From Phycisphaerales bacterium (lineage in GTDB: Bacteria; Planctomycetota; Phycisphaerae; Phycisphaerales; UBA1924): a stretch of DNA of 53,797 bases. The translations under genes and the position numbers were made by a program. Within the stretch, counting starts at the first letter, position 1. Each line of letters starts with the position of its first letter. The notes beneath the pieces are model-generated. The model searched no databases. It had not been told where the DNA came from and saw only the letters and a program-made list of their open reading frames with translations. Positions 19,254 through 27,907 of this stretch are shown here, piece after piece. The stretch is taken from positions 1 through 53,797 of the forward strand of contig CANHCQ010000025.1 in NCBI GenBank assembly GCA_947459215.1. The letters run 5' to 3'.

Positions 19254-20342
19254 ATGAGCAACGTCCGAACCATCGCGAGCAGAGCAGGCGTGTCGATCGC
19301 CACGGTGTCGCGTTCGCTCAACAACCACCCCAACGTCGACCCCGCCACCCGCCAGCGCGTCTTTGAGGCCGCCGCCAGCGTCGGGTACAGCAAGGCCAAC
19401 AGCGTTCGCCACGGCGTCTCCACCGTCATCGCCCTCGCCTACCCCGGCGACGTCGTTCGGGCCGACTACGGCGGGTTCGAATCCGCCATGCTCGCCGGCA
19501 TCCTCCGCGGTGTGAACGAGCACCGCTTCGATGTCTGCGTCCTCTCGCTGCGTCGTGACCTCGCCCCCGGCGAGTCCTATGCACGCCTGCTCGACCGCAA
19601 GAAGATCGCCGGCGTCATCCTCCGCGTCTTTGAGGACAACCGCGAGATCGCCGAGCAGCTCGCCGGGACCGGCCTGCCCAACATCGTGGTTGCCGATCGC
19701 TATGACGCCGCGGACGTGAATTACATCTGCTGCGAGTCCCGCGTGGATTCGCGGCGTGCCGTGCAGCACCTGATCGATCTGGGCCACCGCCGCATCGCGC
19801 TGGGTGTCCACGCGGTCCGCGACACCGACCACATGGACCGTCGCAACGGCTACGAGGATGCGTTCCGAGAGAACGGCCTCCCCCTCGATCCGACGCTTAT
19901 GCACGAGATCGTCGCCAGCCCCGAGGGCGGCGCCGGCCTGATCACGCGGCTCATGAGCTCGAGCGAGCCCCCCACCGCGATCTACTTCACCGACCCGATG
20001 GCGACGATCGGCGGCCTGCGCCGCTGCCTGGAACTGGGCATCCGCGTGCCGCAGGACTTGTCGATCGTCGGTTTCGACGACAGCGACACGCGTCGGCACA
20101 CCTACCCGAGCTTCACCGCGGTGGTGCAGGACGCCGAGATGCTGGGCTTCGAAGCGGCCCGCTGGCTGACCCGCCGCCTGGCCAACCCCGGCGACACCGC
20201 GCTGCAGTCGCTGCAGGTGGTTCGTCAGACCCGTCTTGAGATCAATCAGACGACCGGCCGTCCTCCCGCGGACCCCTGTCGTGTCCTACCCGATGGCACG
20301 CGAGTGCAGTTGAACAGCGTTCAAGTGATGCAAGGAAAGTAA
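19254..20342 (+). CDS. LacI/GalR-family transcriptional regulator
   Basis: A 362-residue repressor-type regulator. Residues 1-55 form the LacI helix-turn-helix with hinge: [20 protein letters not shown] followed by [13 protein letters not shown]. The rest is a periplasmic-binding-protein-like sensor domain ([20 protein letters not shown] then [17 protein letters not shown]), which usually binds a sugar. I chose ATG 19254 because it begins right at the helix-turn-helix; an in-frame upstream GTG at 19146 would read through the putative promoter. Palindromic sites just upstream suggest autoregulation. As the first gene of the sugar locus it probably controls the importer and glycoside hydrolases downstream. 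Confidence 0.92.
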   Translation: MSNVRTIASRAGVSIATVSRSLNNHPNVDPATRQRVFEAAASVGYSKANSVRHGVSTVIALAYPGDVVRADYGGFESAMLAGILRGVNEHRFDVCVLSLRRDLAPGESYARLLDRKKIAGVILRVFEDNREIAEQLAGTGLPNIVVADRYDAADVNYICCESRVDSRRAVQHLIDLGHRRIALGVHAVRDTDHMDRRNGYEDAFRENGLPLDPTLMHEIVASPEGGAGLITRLMSSSEPPTAIYFTDPMATIGGLRRCLELGIRVPQDLSIVGFDDSDTRRHTYPSFTAVVQDAEMLGFEAARWLTRRLANPGDTALQSLQVVRQTRLEINQTTGRPPADPCRVLPDGTRVQLNSVQVMQGK

Positions 20343-20407
20343 CCCCGTCCGCGGCGTGCCGCGGGCGACCTGCCCGCGACATCCGCAAGAGATTCTCGGA
20401 GCAGGCT

Positions 20408-21403
20408 ATGGAAAGCAACGGAAACATTCGAAGCCATGCACGCCGCGGCTTTACGTTGATCGAGCTGCTCGTGGTGATCGCGATCATCGCGCTGTTGATC
20501 GGGATCCTGTTGCCCGCGCTGGGCAAGGCCCGTGATTCGGCCCGCACGATCAAGTGCTCGGTGAATCAGCGACAGATCATCACGGCGCTGATGGCCTACG
20601 CGAACGACTACAAGCAGCAGTTCCCGCCCGTTATCCGGGGATACCCCGACCGCGAGACCAATAAGGTCAATTCGTATTGGTCTGACATTGGTCGCATCGG
20701 TCGGTATCTGCCCGTCTCGGATCGCTCGAACATCGCGAGCGGCAACGAGAACAACACGGTTGGCGGCGGCGTGCTGGTCTGTCCGAATCACGAGGCCGGG
20801 GGCCGTTCATACTCGATGAACATCTGGGCCGCTTCGGCACGGACGTACAACGCCACCACACTGCGAAGCTTCAAGCCCGGCGCCGATCCGAATCCGGGTA
20901 AGGCGTTCGAGGCGTCGCTCGGGCGTGCGTTCGATCTCTCGGTCGATCTCGCATCGAGAATGCTGCTGCTGACCGAATCATGGGCGTCGTGGCAGGGCGA
21001 TCTCGAGAGCGGTCAGTCCGCCTCCAGCAAAACGTTCTTTGCTCAAGCCGATATTGGCTTCGACGCGGAGTTCAAGTCGAGCCGCTATCGAACCGCGAGT
21101 CGGTTTGGAGCGGGCAACGTTCCAAGTCCGTTCGCGTGGCCCGCTCCTGGCAGGGTTCCTCCGGAACTGTCCGAGGCGAAGTCGACGACTGACATTAAGG
21201 GTTACATCCCTTGGTACCGCCATCCGAAGCGGTTCAAGCAGTTCGCAGCGATCAAGGGCTCAGCACCGATGGGATTTGCCGACGGCCATGTGGCATCATG
21301 GCAGCCGGACCAGTTGTTTGATGCCTCTCAGAATCCGCCCAAGAGCACCTTCCAGGTCCTGTGGTCTCCTCTCGACTTCAAGATGGAAGAGCCCAAGCAG
21401 TAG
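20408..21403 (+). CDS. DUF1559-like prepilin-type pseudopilin
   Basis: The N-terminus [20 protein letters not shown] is a type IV/type II secretion prepilin signal: cleavage after Gly, then FTLIE with Glu at +5 and a long hydrophobic helix. The C-terminal part contains [10 protein letters not shown], the DGHV motif found in the large planctomycete family of such pseudopilins. The 331-residue length is normal. Its substrate or partner is unknown. It is processed by a different kind of signal from the Flp pilins at 14165-14689. Its position right after the LacI regulator suggests induction together with the polysaccharide genes, but a control role is not proven. A small hairpin CCGCGG/CCGCGG (20349-20364) precedes it. 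Confidence 0.87.
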   Translation: MESNGNIRSHARRGFTLIELLVVIAIIALLIGILLPALGKARDSARTIKCSVNQRQIITALMAYANDYKQQFPPVIRGYPDRETNKVNSYWSDIGRIGRYLPVSDRSNIASGNENNTVGGGVLVCPNHEAGGRSYSMNIWAASARTYNATTLRSFKPGADPNPGKAFEASLGRAFDLSVDLASRMLLLTESWASWQGDLESGQSASSKTFFAQADIGFDAEFKSSRYRTASRFGAGNVPSPFAWPAPGRVPPELSEAKSTTDIKGYIPWYRHPKRFKQFAAIKGSAPMGFADGHVASWQPDQLFDASQNPPKSTFQVLWSPLDFKMEEPKQ

Positions 21404-21725
21404 TGCATCACGTCGTCGCCGTCAGGGTTGACGCGATGTTTCCCGCATCGAGGCGATACCGATCGATTCCGCAGTTTTACACACGGGAGACATTCTGACC
21501 GCGACTCGCCCGCAAGCCGTTTGAACACACGGGCGACGGAATTCGGGGACCACGCATTGGCGACACAACATCTTCGCGGCAGTTCGCGCCGTGAGGAAAC
21601 GCCCAACGCGACTCGACCTCGGGATCGTCACGCGAACACGGGATGTGCACCACCCCTCCCACCTTGGTGCGTTCACAGATTGACACGACTCGTTTTCACG
21701 GTTTGTTTTCACAAGGAGCTCAGAG
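21404..21725. other. Gene-free leader upstream of the exported dockerin-tailed protein
   Basis: No coding frame is convincing. The region contains a TTGACA at 21680-21685 but only a weak -10 match at the right distance, and ends with an AAGGAG ribosome site (21713-21718) seven bases before the next ATG. Length suggests an independent promoter and untranslated leader. Confidence 0.5.
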
Positions 21726-22547
21726 ATGAATGTTCGTTCACTTCAACTGGTTGCGGCGGCTTTCGTCGCCGGTGCGGCGCTCTCGGTTCAGGCCGCGGAT
21801 TTCTCCCCCGGTAAGTCCACCGACCCCTGGCTCGGCTTCATGAACGTGACCGAGCTTCCGTCCAACGGCGGCAACTACGTCTTCGGCAGCCCCTGGGGCA
21901 CCATCGACCTCCGCGCCGTGTTCGACGACGGCGCCAGCACCCTCACGCTCTATCCCAACAACATCAACGACCCCAGCCCCTTCTGGTACACCCCCGAGGG
22001 CCAGCCCGGCGCCGCTGGTAACAAGAACATGGACGCGGTGCTCTACATCCAGCCCGCCGATGGCACCCTCACCGGCGTCACCGTGACCTTCTCGGGTTCG
22101 GTGATCTCCAACACGCTCACCTCGGCCCACGTCTCCAGGGCGTTCATCCGCGACTTCGCGCCCGACTACTCCTCGTTCAATGAGGCGTCCGTCGAGCTCA
22201 CCCCGGGCGCGTTCAACATCAGCCTCGGCACGGCTCCGGACCCGGCCCGCCACGTGCAGTACGGCTTCTACACCGTCGGCCCGTGCGTGTGGGTCACCGA
22301 TGCCGGTCTCTTCGGCAACGTGGTCATCTCCACCGCCTCGGCCTCGGTTTGCGTTGGCGATCTCAACGGCGACACCTTCGTCGATGACAGCGACTTCGTG
22401 ATCTTCGCCACGGCGTACAACATCCTCGACTGCGCCGATCCGTCCATGCCCGCCGGCTGCCCGGCCGACCTGAACGCCGATCTGTTCGTCGACGACTCGG
22501 ACTTCGTCCTCTTCGCGGCCGCCTACAACGAACTGATCTGCCCGTAA
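21726..22547 (+). CDS. Exported protein with dockerin-like C-terminal tail, paralogue of the PEP-CTERM protein at 31878
   Basis: A 273-residue secreted protein: signal peptide (about 1-23, ending SVQA), a ~175-residue beta-rich domain, then two calcium-loop-like repeats DLNGDTFVDDSDFVIFATAY and ADLNADLFVDDSDFVLFAAA flanked by Cys. The central domain is clearly related to the protein at 31878: both share GFMNV, SxWG, RDFAPDxSSF and RHVQxGF. The tail matches that of the GH16 protein at 27904. Dockerin-like repeats usually bind Ca2+ and attach proteins to surface partners. Function is unknown; a carbohydrate-binding or surface-display role fits the locus. Confidence 0.82.
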   Translation: MNVRSLQLVAAAFVAGAALSVQAADFSPGKSTDPWLGFMNVTELPSNGGNYVFGSPWGTIDLRAVFDDGASTLTLYPNNINDPSPFWYTPEGQPGAAGNKNMDAVLYIQPADGTLTGVTVTFSGSVISNTLTSAHVSRAFIRDFAPDYSSFNEASVELTPGAFNISLGTAPDPARHVQYGFYTVGPCVWVTDAGLFGNVVISTASASVCVGDLNGDTFVDDSDFVIFATAYNILDCADPSMPAGCPADLNADLFVDDSDFVLFAAAYNELICP

Positions 22548-22653
22548 GGCCTCTCAAGCTCCCCGTGACGCGGCCTGCCAACAGCAGGTCGCGATGAAGT
22601 CCGATGACCCCGAACGTCGCGACGGCTTCGCCGCGACGAACCATCGGACACAT

Positions 22654-22687
22654 CGAGGCCGGCGAGCAATCGCCGGCCTCGGTTTTC
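22654..22687 (+). terminator. Intrinsic terminator after the dockerin-tailed protein
   Basis: A 12-bp perfect stem CGAGGCCGGCGA/TCGCCGGCCTCG with a GCAA tetraloop is followed by GTTTTC. It lies about 107 bases after the stop and before the transporter genes. Confidence 0.75.
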
Positions 22688-22781
22688 GGAGTGGACGCGG
22701 TAGAGCGGACCGGTTGTGTTACCGGTGGCCGCGCTCCACTCTCGCATTCCCCCGCGATGGATATCGCGGACCGAGGTACCC

Positions 22782-24434
22782 GTGACGCGTACCGACGCGC
22801 CAGCGAAGGACGGTTTTCTCCCCGCCTGGCTCTCACCAGGCGCGGCGGTGATCGCGTCGCTGGGTCTACTCGCCTGCGTCGGCCTCGCCTTCGCCCCCTC
22901 GACCACCTCCGAAGGCCGCGTGATGTGGACGTTTGCACGTCCGCACTACCTCATGTACGAGTCCCGCGTCGAAGCGTGGAACAAGACACAGACGCCCAAG
23001 ATCGATCTCAAGCTCATCAGCCTGCCCGCGATGGAACGCCGCATGATGTCGGCGTTCCTCGGCGGCGTGCCCTCGGCCGACCTCATCGAGATCGAACGCC
23101 GGGCCGTCTCACGCTCTTTCGCCGGCCCCATCGAGAGCGTCGGCTTCTACGACCTGACCGATCGCCTCAAGCAGGAAGGCCTGCTCGACGCGATCAACGC
23201 CCCGAGCTTCAGCCCCTGGACCAGCCGCGGGCGCGTCTTCGGCCTGCCCCACGACGTCCACCCGGTGATGCTCGGCTACCGGGCCGATCTCGTGGAAGCG
23301 GCGGGCATTGACGTTTCCAAGATCGAGACCTGGGCCGACTTCGCCCGCGAGTTCTCGAAGCTGCAGGTCGACGCCGACCACAACGGCGAACCCGATCGCT
23401 TCGCCCTCAACATGTGGGAGACCCACAACGATCATCTCGAACTCCTGCTCGCCCAAGCCGGCGGCGGGTTCTTCGATGAGTCCAACCGCCTCACCGTCGA
23501 CTCCGACATCAACGCCCACGTGCTCGCGACGATCGTGACCTGGATCGCCGGGCCGTCACGGATCGCGGCCGATGCACCGAACTTCTCCGCCGCGGGCAAT
23601 CGCCTGAAGGCCGACGGCTACGTCGTTGCAAGCTTCTTCCCCGACTGGATGGGCGACATCTGGAAGCACGAGATTCCGAGCCTTTCGGGCAAGATGAAGC
23701 TGATGCCGCTGCCAGCGTGGAAGAAGGGTGGCCCGCGCACCAGCGTGTGGGGCGGCACGATGCTGGGCATCCCCAAGACCGCGGCCGCCACGCCCGAGCA
23801 GTTTGAGGAACTCTGGAAGTTCGCGAAGGAGCTCTACCTGTCGCAGGAATTCACCGAGATCCTGTACCGACAGGGCGGGATCGTCACGCCGGTGAAGAAG
23901 CACTGGTCGAGCCCGCTGTTCGATGAGCCCAACGCGTACTTCTCGAGCCAGCCGACCGGCCGCCTGTACATCAATCTCGCGCCGGAAGTCCCCCACCGCA
24001 ACAGCTCGCCGTACAACACGCTGGCGATGAACCGCGTGGCGGACTCGCTCGTGCGGCTGGCAGAAGAAGCCCGTCGCGACAAGGTGTACGACTACGCGTC
24101 GCTGAAGGAGCGTGCCCGGGTGCTGCTGAAGAAAGCCCACGCGCAGGTCGCGGACCAGATCGAGCGAAATGTGTTCATCGCGGAGCCCGACGCGGCCGAA
24201 ACCGTGCGGCCGCTTCAGACCGGCGCCTTCGCGCCTCCCCGCCCCGCGAAGCGGGGAGGGGTGGTCGAGCGCAGCGAGACCGGGGAGGGGTCTTGGTCTC
24301 CCGGAACGCAGAACGACCAGATAGCCGCAGTCCCATCACCTGCTTCGCCTGCGGCGAAGCGGTCCTCTCCCCGCCAGCGGGGAGAGGAGGCTCGCGGTCC
24401 TCAGTCAGACGTGAAGGCCGGAGGCGGCGCATGA
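22782..24434 (+). CDS. Sugar ABC transporter extracellular solute-binding protein with repeat-derived C-terminus
   Basis: An importer-binding protein of the carbohydrate (family 1) type, 551 residues from the GTG at 22782, which has GAGG upstream; an in-frame GTG at 22716 is the alternative. A hydrophobic N-terminal segment (about 14-37, with a lipoprotein-like LLAC) anchors or exports it. Binding-protein features include FGLPHDVHPVMLGYRADLVE and YVVASFFPDWMGDIW. The last ~65 residues are encoded by a family A palindromic repeat (24231-24394) and read, for example, PPRPAKRGGVVERSETGEGS; they should not belong to the ancestral fold. The stop still overlaps the permease start as ATGA. Substrate is inferred to be an oligosaccharide from the neighbouring glycoside hydrolases. 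Confidence 0.87.
   Translation: MTRTDAPAKDGFLPAWLSPGAAVIASLGLLACVGLAFAPSTTSEGRVMWTFARPHYLMYESRVEAWNKTQTPKIDLKLISLPAMERRMMSAFLGGVPSADLIEIERRAVSRSFAGPIESVGFYDLTDRLKQEGLLDAINAPSFSPWTSRGRVFGLPHDVHPVMLGYRADLVEAAGIDVSKIETWADFAREFSKLQVDADHNGEPDRFALNMWETHNDHLELLLAQAGGGFFDESNRLTVDSDINAHVLATIVTWIAGPSRIAADAPNFSAAGNRLKADGYVVASFFPDWMGDIWKHEIPSLSGKMKLMPLPAWKKGGPRTSVWGGTMLGIPKTAAATPEQFEELWKFAKELYLSQEFTEILYRQGGIVTPVKKHWSSPLFDEPNAYFSSQPTGRLYINLAPEVPHRNSSPYNTLAMNRVADSLVRLAEEARRDKVYDYASLKERARVLLKKAHAQVADQIERNVFIAEPDAAETVRPLQTGAFAPPRPAKRGGVVERSETGEGSWSPGTQNDQIAAVPSPASPAAKRSSPRQRGEEARGPQSDVKAGGGA
24231..24394. repeat. Dispersed palindromic element, family A, copy 3 (inside a coding region)
   Basis: A full copy with hairpins CCTCCCCG...CGGGGAGG, GGTCGAGCGCAGCGAGACC, CTGCTTCGCC/GGCGAAGCGG and CTCTCCCCGC/GCGGGGAGAG. 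It lies wholly within the 3' end of the binding-protein gene and is translated without a stop codon. Orientation is the same as the copy at 29369. Confidence 0.9.
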
Positions 24435-25354
24435 GCGCGAAGGCCGCTGCCATTCCCGCATCCTCGGCCCGCAGCCCGCTGGCGCCGTGGCTGTTCCTGT
24501 CGCCTTTCCTGATCTGCTTCGCCGTGTTCACGGTCTATCCGCTGATCCAGGCGGTGCTGCTCTCGACGCAGACGACGTTCGGCCCGGGCGCGACTCGGTT
24601 CGTGGGCGCGAACAACTTCGTCGCGCTCTTTCGCGATCCGCTCTTCTGGAAGGCGTGCTCAAACACACTGATCTACACCCTCGGCTCGATCTTCATCCAG
24701 TTGCCGCTGGCGCTCGGTCTCGCGCTCTTGCTCGAATCCCCCAATCTCCGCGGCCGCTCGTGGCTGCGGCTGGTGCTCTTCTCGCCGTCGATGGTCGGCG
24801 TCGTCTTTGCAGCCATGATGTTCGGGCTGATCTTCGAGAAACGCACGGGACTTCTGAATCAACTACTCCACGGCACGCTCGGCATCGTCGGCATCGAGTG
24901 GGATCTGGACTTCGGCTGGCTCCAGCAGCACGTGATGCTGGGCCTGATCGTCGCCAGCCTGTGGATGTACGTCGGCTTCAACATGACCTTCTTCGCCGCA
25001 GCGCTTCAGAACGTCCGCAAGGACCTCGTCGAGGCTGCGATCGTCGATGGCGCGGGACCGGTGAGCCGCTTCTGGAACGTGACGATTCCCGCCATCCGCC
25101 CCGTCGCCGGCTTTGTCGTGCTGATGAGCGTAATCGGGAGTTTCCAGCTCTTTGAGCTGCCGTACATCATGTTCAGCAGCTCCGCCGGACCCGACAACCG
25201 CGCATTAACCATCGTGCTGTACCTCTTCCAGAACGGCTTCGAGGTCGGTGACCTCGGCTACGCCACCGCCATCGGCTGGGCACTCGCCGTCATCCTCGTC
25301 GGCTGCACGATGGTGCAGCGGCTGCTCGCCCGCGGCGAGGAGGCCTCTGCTTGA
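24431..25354 (+). CDS. Sugar ABC transporter permease (MalF/UgpA type)
   Basis: A 307-residue inner-membrane permease with about six helices starting at WLFLSPFLICFAVFTVYPLI. The permease signature EAAIVDGAGPVSRFWNVTIP near residue 200 is the coupling loop that meets the ATPase. ATG 24431 overlaps the upstream stop (ATGA) and the end overlaps the next permease start, so binding protein and permeases are one translation-coupled operon. No ATPase gene accompanies them in this window; a shared MsmK-like ATPase elsewhere is the usual solution. Confidence 0.93.
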   Translation: MSAKAAAIPASSARSPLAPWLFLSPFLICFAVFTVYPLIQAVLLSTQTTFGPGATRFVGANNFVALFRDPLFWKACSNTLIYTLGSIFIQLPLALGLALLLESPNLRGRSWLRLVLFSPSMVGVVFAAMMFGLIFEKRTGLLNQLLHGTLGIVGIEWDLDFGWLQQHVMLGLIVASLWMYVGFNMTFFAAALQNVRKDLVEAAIVDGAGPVSRFWNVTIPAIRPVAGFVVLMSVIGSFQLFELPYIMFSSSAGPDNRALTIVLYLFQNGFEVGDLGYATAIGWALAVILVGCTMVQRLLARGEEASA

Positions 25355-26223
25355 ACCCCCAACCCGGCCTCCGCTTCACCCGATTCACCGCCTGGCTGCT
25401 CACCCGCTCGCTGCTGCTGCTGGCGGTGCTGATCACGTTCATTCCGTTCATGTGGCTGGTCGCCGCGAGCTTCAAGAGCAACGAGGAGTTCTTCCGTTCC
25501 ACGTTCCTGCCGATGCGAGAAGGCTCCTGGGCGGTCGATTGGAGCCGCCTCACGTTCGACGCGTACAAGCGTCTTTTCGTTGAGGTCGACTTCGGCCGCG
25601 GGCTCATCAACTCGATCTTCCTCTCGTCGGTGACCGGCGTGCTGGCGACGCTCTGCTGCGCGATGGGCGGGTACGCCCTCGCCCGCTTCAACTTCAAGGG
25701 CCGCGGCTTCTGCACGGCGCTCGTGCTCGCCGCCGTGCTCATCCCCGGCCCGCTGCTGCTCGCGCCCGGGTACCAGTTGCTGTACAACCTCGGGCTGCTC
25801 GATTCGTTCGCGGGGCTCATCCTGCCCGCGATTGCGCCCGCCTTCGGCGTCTTCCTCTTCCGCCAGGCCGTGCTCAGCGGCGTGCCCACCGACCTGCTCG
25901 AGGCCGCCCGCATCGACGGCGCGGGCGAGTGGCGGACGTTCATGGTCGTGGTGCTGCCCTTGGTGCGACCGATGATCGGCACGTTCCTGATGATCACGTT
26001 CCTGGGCGTGTGGAACAACTTCATCGGGCCGCAGGTCGTGCTGCAGAGCCCCGACAAGTTCCCGCTCTCGGTCGCGGTCGCGGAACTGAAGCGCGGCTAC
26101 TACAGCGACTACGGTCTGCAGATGGCCGGCACGGTGGTGTCCATCCTGCCGGTGATGATTCTGTTCCTGCTGATGCAGAAGGACTTTGTCTCCGGCCTGG
26201 CTGCCGGAGCGGTGAAGGGGTGA
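25351..26223 (+). CDS. Sugar ABC transporter permease (MalG/AraQ type)
   Basis: The 290-residue partner permease. Features are an N-terminal helix LLLLAVLITFIPFMWLVAAS and the coupling-loop signature EAARIDGAGEWRTFMVVVLP, with about six membrane helices. The start is a TTG at 25351, overlapping the previous stop by four bases and preceded by GAGGAGG at the correct spacing, which outweighs the rare codon. With the MalF-type permease it forms the membrane channel of a carbohydrate importer. Confidence 0.92.
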   Translation: MNPQPGLRFTRFTAWLLTRSLLLLAVLITFIPFMWLVAASFKSNEEFFRSTFLPMREGSWAVDWSRLTFDAYKRLFVEVDFGRGLINSIFLSSVTGVLATLCCAMGGYALARFNFKGRGFCTALVLAAVLIPGPLLLAPGYQLLYNLGLLDSFAGLILPAIAPAFGVFLFRQAVLSGVPTDLLEAARIDGAGEWRTFMVVVLPLVRPMIGTFLMITFLGVWNNFIGPQVVLQSPDKFPLSVAVAELKRGYYSDYGLQMAGTVVSILPVMILFLLMQKDFVSGLAAGAVKG

Positions 26224-26340
26224 GCTGAAGTTGGAAGGGTTGAGCTGAAGTTGGAAGGGGTGATGTCTGGGGGTGAGGTCTGGGGGTGAGGTCGGATTTC
26301 GGTTTGCGAGTTTGAGATTTGAGATTTGAGATTTTGCCGC
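26224..26340. repeat. Block of short direct repeats between permease and GH1 genes
   Basis: This spacer consists of imperfect tandem repeats: TGAGCTGAAGTTGGAAGGG twice (from 26222), TCTGGGGGTGAGG twice (about 26265-26293) and TTTGAGA three times (about 26310-26330). The strand is strongly purine-rich. No opposing arm is visible nearby, so it differs from the palindromic families, although its composition resembles a single arm of them. No coding frame is supported. Confidence 0.7.
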
Positions 26341-26380
26341 TTGCATTCCCGCGGTGCCCGCACCGCTCGAAGGAGGACGT

Positions 26381-27907
26381 ATGTTCCGCGAAGGATTCGT
26401 GTGGGGAGCCGGTTCGAGCTCCTATCAGATCGAGGGCGCGGCGACCCAGGACGGTCGTCTCGACTCCATCTGGGACGCGCTCTGCCGTCGCCAAGGTGCT
26501 ATTCACAACGCCGAGACCGGCGCGATCGCCTGCGATCACTACAACCGCTACCGCGAGGACGTCGGCCTCATGAAGCGCATCGGGCTGAAGGCGTATCGCC
26601 TCAGCATCGCGTGGCCGCGGGTGATGCCGACTGGTGTCGGCCCCGTCAATGAGAAGGGCCTGGGCTTTTACGACCGTCTCGTGGACTCGCTCTTGGCTTC
26701 GGGCATTGAGCCGTGGATCACGCTGTATCACTGGGACATGCCGCAGATGCTCTTCGAGCGTGGCGGGCTGCTGAACCGCGACTTCGCACAGTGGTTCGCG
26801 GACTACTCCGCCACGGTTGTCGATCGCCTCAGCGACCGCGTCACCCGCTGGATCACCATAAACGAGCCGCAGGTTTTTATCTCGCTGGGCTACGGCGACG
26901 CCAAGCACGCGCCGGCGCTCCGGCTCTCGTTCCCTGAGCAGCTGCTCGCGGCCCACAACTGCCTGCTCATGCACGGGCGTGCGGCACAGATCATCCGCAC
27001 CCGGGCCAAGAAGAAGCCGATCATCGGCTGGGCCCCGGTCGGTCGCGTCGATTACCCGATCGACGAAACCCCGGAGAACATCGACGCCGCCCGGACCGCC
27101 AGCTTCTCGTTCAACGGCAAGCATTTCTGGAGCAACAACTGGTTCGGTGATCCCGCGATCCTGGGCCACTACCCCGAGGAAGGTCTGCGTCACTTCGCCG
27201 GCGACATGCCCAAGTTCGACCCGAAGGACATGGACATCATCAAGCAGCCGCTCGATTTCTACGGGCTGAACATCTACCAGGGCACGCAGATCAAGCGCGG
27301 CGCGAACGGCCAGCCGGAGAACGTGCCCTTCCCGCCGGGACACGCGCTCACGACCATGCGCTGGCCCGTGGCGCCCAAGAGCCTGTACTGGGGCCCGCGC
27401 TTCCATCACGAGCGCTACAAGATGCCGATCGTCATCACCGAGAACGGCATGGCCGGCACCGACTGGGTCCAATCCGACGGCCGCGTTCACGATGCCCACC
27501 GGATCGACTTCACCCGCCAGTACCTGCTCGAGCTCGCCCGCGCTTCGGCCGACGGCGTGCCGGTGCACGGCTACTTCCACTGGTCGGTCATGGACAACTT
27601 CGAGTGGGCCGAAGGCTACAAGGAACGCTTCGGGCTCATCCACGTTGACTACTTCACCCAGAAGCGCACGCTCAAGGACTCGGCCCACTGGTACGCCGAG
27701 GTCATCCGCACCAACGGCGATCACCTCTCGGACACCGCGCCGTACCTGACGCTCGATGCTCCGAAGGAAAACGCCGTCGTCATTCCGCCTCGCGAGGTGG
27801 CCCGGGAAGTGGCCCGCGATCATGCCCTGGCTGCATCGAACGGCAACGGGCATACGAAGCATCTGGTGGAAGCCAAGGTCGCCGCACGCAAGGGAAGCAC
27901 ACTGTGA
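26381..27907 (+). CDS. Family GH1 beta-glucosidase
   Basis: A 508-residue GH1 enzyme that should hydrolyse beta-glucosides or short beta-glucan oligomers in the cytoplasm, as no signal peptide is present. The acid/base TINEP (Glu162) and the nucleophile ITENG (Glu354) are both intact, and the N-terminal FVWGAGSSSYQIEGA is the family signature. The C-terminal ~50 residues (ESTABLISHED end near LDAP, then a Lys/Ala-rich tail) extend beyond the normal GH1 end. ATG 26381 has AAGGAGGA upstream. The stop overlaps the GTG start of the GH16 gene. It would act on sugars taken up by the ABC importer encoded upstream. Confidence 0.95.
   Translation: MFREGFVWGAGSSSYQIEGAATQDGRLDSIWDALCRRQGAIHNAETGAIACDHYNRYREDVGLMKRIGLKAYRLSIAWPRVMPTGVGPVNEKGLGFYDRLVDSLLASGIEPWITLYHWDMPQMLFERGGLLNRDFAQWFADYSATVVDRLSDRVTRWITINEPQVFISLGYGDAKHAPALRLSFPEQLLAAHNCLLMHGRAAQIIRTRAKKKPIIGWAPVGRVDYPIDETPENIDAARTASFSFNGKHFWSNNWFGDPAILGHYPEEGLRHFAGDMPKFDPKDMDIIKQPLDFYGLNIYQGTQIKRGANGQPENVPFPPGHALTTMRWPVAPKSLYWGPRFHHERYKMPIVITENGMAGTDWVQSDGRVHDAHRIDFTRQYLLELARASADGVPVHGYFHWSVMDNFEWAEGYKERFGLIHVDYFTQKRTLKDSAHWYAEVIRTNGDHLSDTAPYLTLDAPKENAVVIPPREVAREVARDHALAASNGNGHTKHLVEAKVAARKGSTL

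Noticed and set aside
21680..21708. Promoter from TTGACA at 21680
   Set aside because: No acceptable -10 hexamer lies at 16-18 bases, so I did not list it as a promoter.
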